This document shows, piece by piece, positions 62,567 through 64,000 of a stretch of DNA of 64,000 bases. The translations under genes were made by a program, and so were the position numbers. Position 1 is the stretch's first letter. Each line of letters opens with the position of its first letter. The notes beneath the pieces are model-generated. The model had not been told where the DNA came from. It searched no databases and saw only the letters and a list, made by a program, of their open reading frames with translations. Source of the stretch: Vogesella indigofera (GTDB lineage: Bacteria; Pseudomonadota; Gammaproteobacteria; Burkholderiales; Chromobacteriaceae); contig NZ_JAQQLA010000012.1 in assembly GCF_028548395.1 (NCBI RefSeq), positions 1 through 64,000 on the forward strand. The letters run 5' to 3'.

Positions 62567-64000
62567 GGCGTCCCCAGTAACGACAGCAGTTCGGACAGCG
62601 GCATCGGCCGGTAGAAGTGGTAACCCTGTGCAAAGCGACAGCCCAGCTCCGCCAGCAGCGCCGCCTGCGCCGCGCTCTCCACCCCTTCGGCCACCACCAT
62701 GCAGCCCATGGCGCGGCCGAGGCTGATCAACCCTTCGATGATGCGCGCGTCGATGCTGCGGCGGCCGATGTCCATCACGAAGCTGCGGTCGATCTTGATC
62801 ACCTCGGCGTGCAGCCGCTTCAGGTAGTCCAGCGACGCGTAGCCCATGCCGAAATCGTCGACCGCCAGCTTCAGCCCCAGCGCGCGCAGTGCGGCGATAT
62901 CGGCCTCGATGGCGGCGGTAAGGTAGGTCATCGAGGTTTCGGTGACCTCGATTTCAAGGTTGGCCGCCAGCGCCAGCCGCCCCGCCTGCAGCTGGGCGTT
63001 GAGAAAGGCCGGCACCCCGCGGCCTAGGCTTTGCGCCGAGATATTGAACGACAGGATGAAGCCTGGCCGCAGGCTGACCAGCTCGGTGACCGCCTCCAGC
63101 GTCTGCGCGATCACCCAGTGGTCGAGATCGGTGGCCAGCCCGCTACGCTCCGCTGCCGGCACGAAGGCCCCCGGCGACAGCGCGCCGATATCCGCATGCG
63201 GCCAACGTACCAGCGCCTCGGCGCCGACGATGCGGCCGCTGAGCAGGTCGACGCGTGGCTGGAACAGCAGGGTCAGCTCGCCGGATTTCAGCGCCTGTCC
63301 CAGGTAGCGCTCGGCGTGGCGCGCCGCCTGCAGCGCCTGGTAGTCGCCGCGGCCCAGCTCGATGAAACGGCGCGGGTTGCCGGCGCTCTCGAAGTTGAGA
63401 TGCAGCGCGCAGGACTCCACCAGCGTGGCGGCCTCGAAGTGGCGCAGCGCCGGCGCGTGCCAGTCCAGGTGGATGCACAGCGCGCTGCAGGTATAGGCGA
63501 TGCTGATACCGCCGACCTCGAGCGTCATCCTTTGCGCCAGCACCGCCGCGGCCTGCGGCGCGGCATCCTCCGCCAGCAACAGCGCCCAGCAGCCGTCGGA
63601 CCAGGTAAACACCTGCCCGCTACCGGCCAGCGGCGCGAGACAGGCCAGCATATTGTGTTGCAGCAGTGGCTGTTCGGCGGGCGCCAGACGCATGGTCAGC
63701 GCCAGATAGGTATCGACCTTGACCAGCAGCAGCGTCTGCGACGCCTGCGCGGTGCGCGCCGCGGCCACCTGTGCCAGCAGCAGCGCCCGTCCCGGCACCA
63801 CTGGCGGTGGCGGCAGACTGTCGCCACGGCGGCGACGCTTGACCTTGGCGGCGATGGCGGCCAGCAGCAGATCAAAGTCGACCGGCTTGACCAGATAGTC
63901 GTCGACCTCGAGCAGGCGGCCGCGCACCTGGCTCTGGCTGTCCGCCAGCGCGGTGAGCAGGATGAACGGCAACTGCGCCAGCTCGCCGCCCTGCGCCGCC
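62563..64000 (-). CDS. Response-regulator c-di-GMP phosphodiesterase (REC-degenerate GGDEF-EAL), N-terminus beyond window
   Basis: Open frame runs off the window end. The first visible part is the end of a receiver domain (PFILLTALAD ... DDYLVKPVDF with the conserved Lys-Pro). A GGDEF-like region lacking the GGDEF motif follows, then an EAL domain with all usual residues: EALVRW, NISAQSLG, EIEVTETS, DDFGMGYASLDYL, KIDRSF, EGVES. It should hydrolyse c-di-GMP under control of the coupled kinase. Confidence 0.9.
   Translation of the reverse strand, partial: AAQGGELAQLPFILLTALADSQSQVRGRLLEVDDYLVKPVDFDLLLAAIAAKVKRRRRGDSLPPPPVVPGRALLLAQVAAARTAQASQTLLLVKVDTYLALTMRLAPAEQPLLQHNMLACLAPLAGSGQVFTWSDGCWALLLAEDAAPQAAAVLAQRMTLEVGGISIAYTCSALCIHLDWHAPALRHFEAATLVESCALHLNFESAGNPRRFIELGRGDYQALQAARHAERYLGQALKSGELTLLFQPRVDLLSGRIVGAEALVRWPHADIGALSPGAFVPAAERSGLATDLDHWVIAQTLEAVTELVSLRPGFILSFNISAQSLGRGVPAFLNAQLQAGRLALAANLEIEVTETSMTYLTAAIEADIAALRALGLKLAVDDFGMGYASLDYLKRLHAEVIKIDRSFVMDIGRRSIDARIIEGLISLGRAMGCMVVAEGVESAAQAALLAELGCRFAQGYHFYRPMPLSELLSLLGTP

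Overview
The window is chromosomal DNA of a high-GC betaproteobacterium. Gene content and order (hflX-hflK-hflC-hisZ-purA; rlmN-pilW-rodZ-ispG-hisS-yfgM-bamB-der-hfq; cmk-rpsA-ihfB-lapA-lapB-pyrF-ugd-hldA-hldD; two-domain HisZ; GDH of about 1600 residues) point to Neisseriales, most likely a Chromobacteriaceae/Vogesella-like genus rather than Neisseria itself. The family placement is inference. No phage, insertion sequence or CRISPR array was seen. The DNA is mostly dense housekeeping operons.

Layout. 1-160: leftward rRNA operon promoter, leader and boxA; the 16S gene lies outside the window. 230-3540: rnr (minus), then three identical tRNA-Leu(CAG) genes (plus) with a strong promoter and terminator. 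3512-18687: one long minus-strand block from ndk down to purA, covering RNA modification, pilus biogenesis, cell shape, isoprenoid synthesis, outer-membrane assembly, Hfq, ribosome GTPases and the HflKC protease regulator. 18823-23392: SPOR protein, zapE, cysM and a phytase-like esterase. 23519-32598: minus-strand block for ADP-heptose and UDP-glucuronate synthesis, the LapAB LPS control proteins, IHF-beta, ribosomal S1 and CMP kinase. 32785-36467: aroA (plus, apparently flipped relative to its usual neighbours), a MazG-like hydrolase, YaiI, tyrA and DUF4936. 36722-41608: copper ATPase with a palindromic promoter, and a periplasmic binding protein paired with a diguanylate cyclase. 41895-46338: polyamine-type ABC transporter. 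46752-58213: gdhB divergent from a complete aotJ-aotJ-aotQ-aotM-aotO-aotP-argR arginine/ornithine uptake operon. 58521-60673: MarR regulator, cytochrome b561 and two YceI proteins. 60743-64000: PAS histidine kinase and a REC-(GGDEF)-EAL protein cut by the window end.

The most unusual signal is a short dispersed motif, consensus AA(G/C)GTTGGCCGCAA. By hand I count 37 exact copies of its 10-base core GTTGGCCGCA on the two strands, where base composition alone predicts well under one. Copies lie in intergenic spaces, four times as near-perfect inverted pairs forming terminator-like hairpins, and inside genes mostly in a frame reading Ala-Ala-Asn or Leu-Ala-Ala. This matches the behaviour of DNA uptake sequences of Neisseriaceae and Pasteurellaceae, but the sequence is different from the uptake sequences I know. 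It is the best candidate here for something undescribed.

A second theme is regulation. A direct-repeat site resembling the Pseudomonas ArgR operator lies upstream of gdhB, consistent with an arginine-responsive gdhB/aot regulon. There is also a copper-type palindrome inside the copA promoter, and a diverged repeat of about 140 bases present twice.
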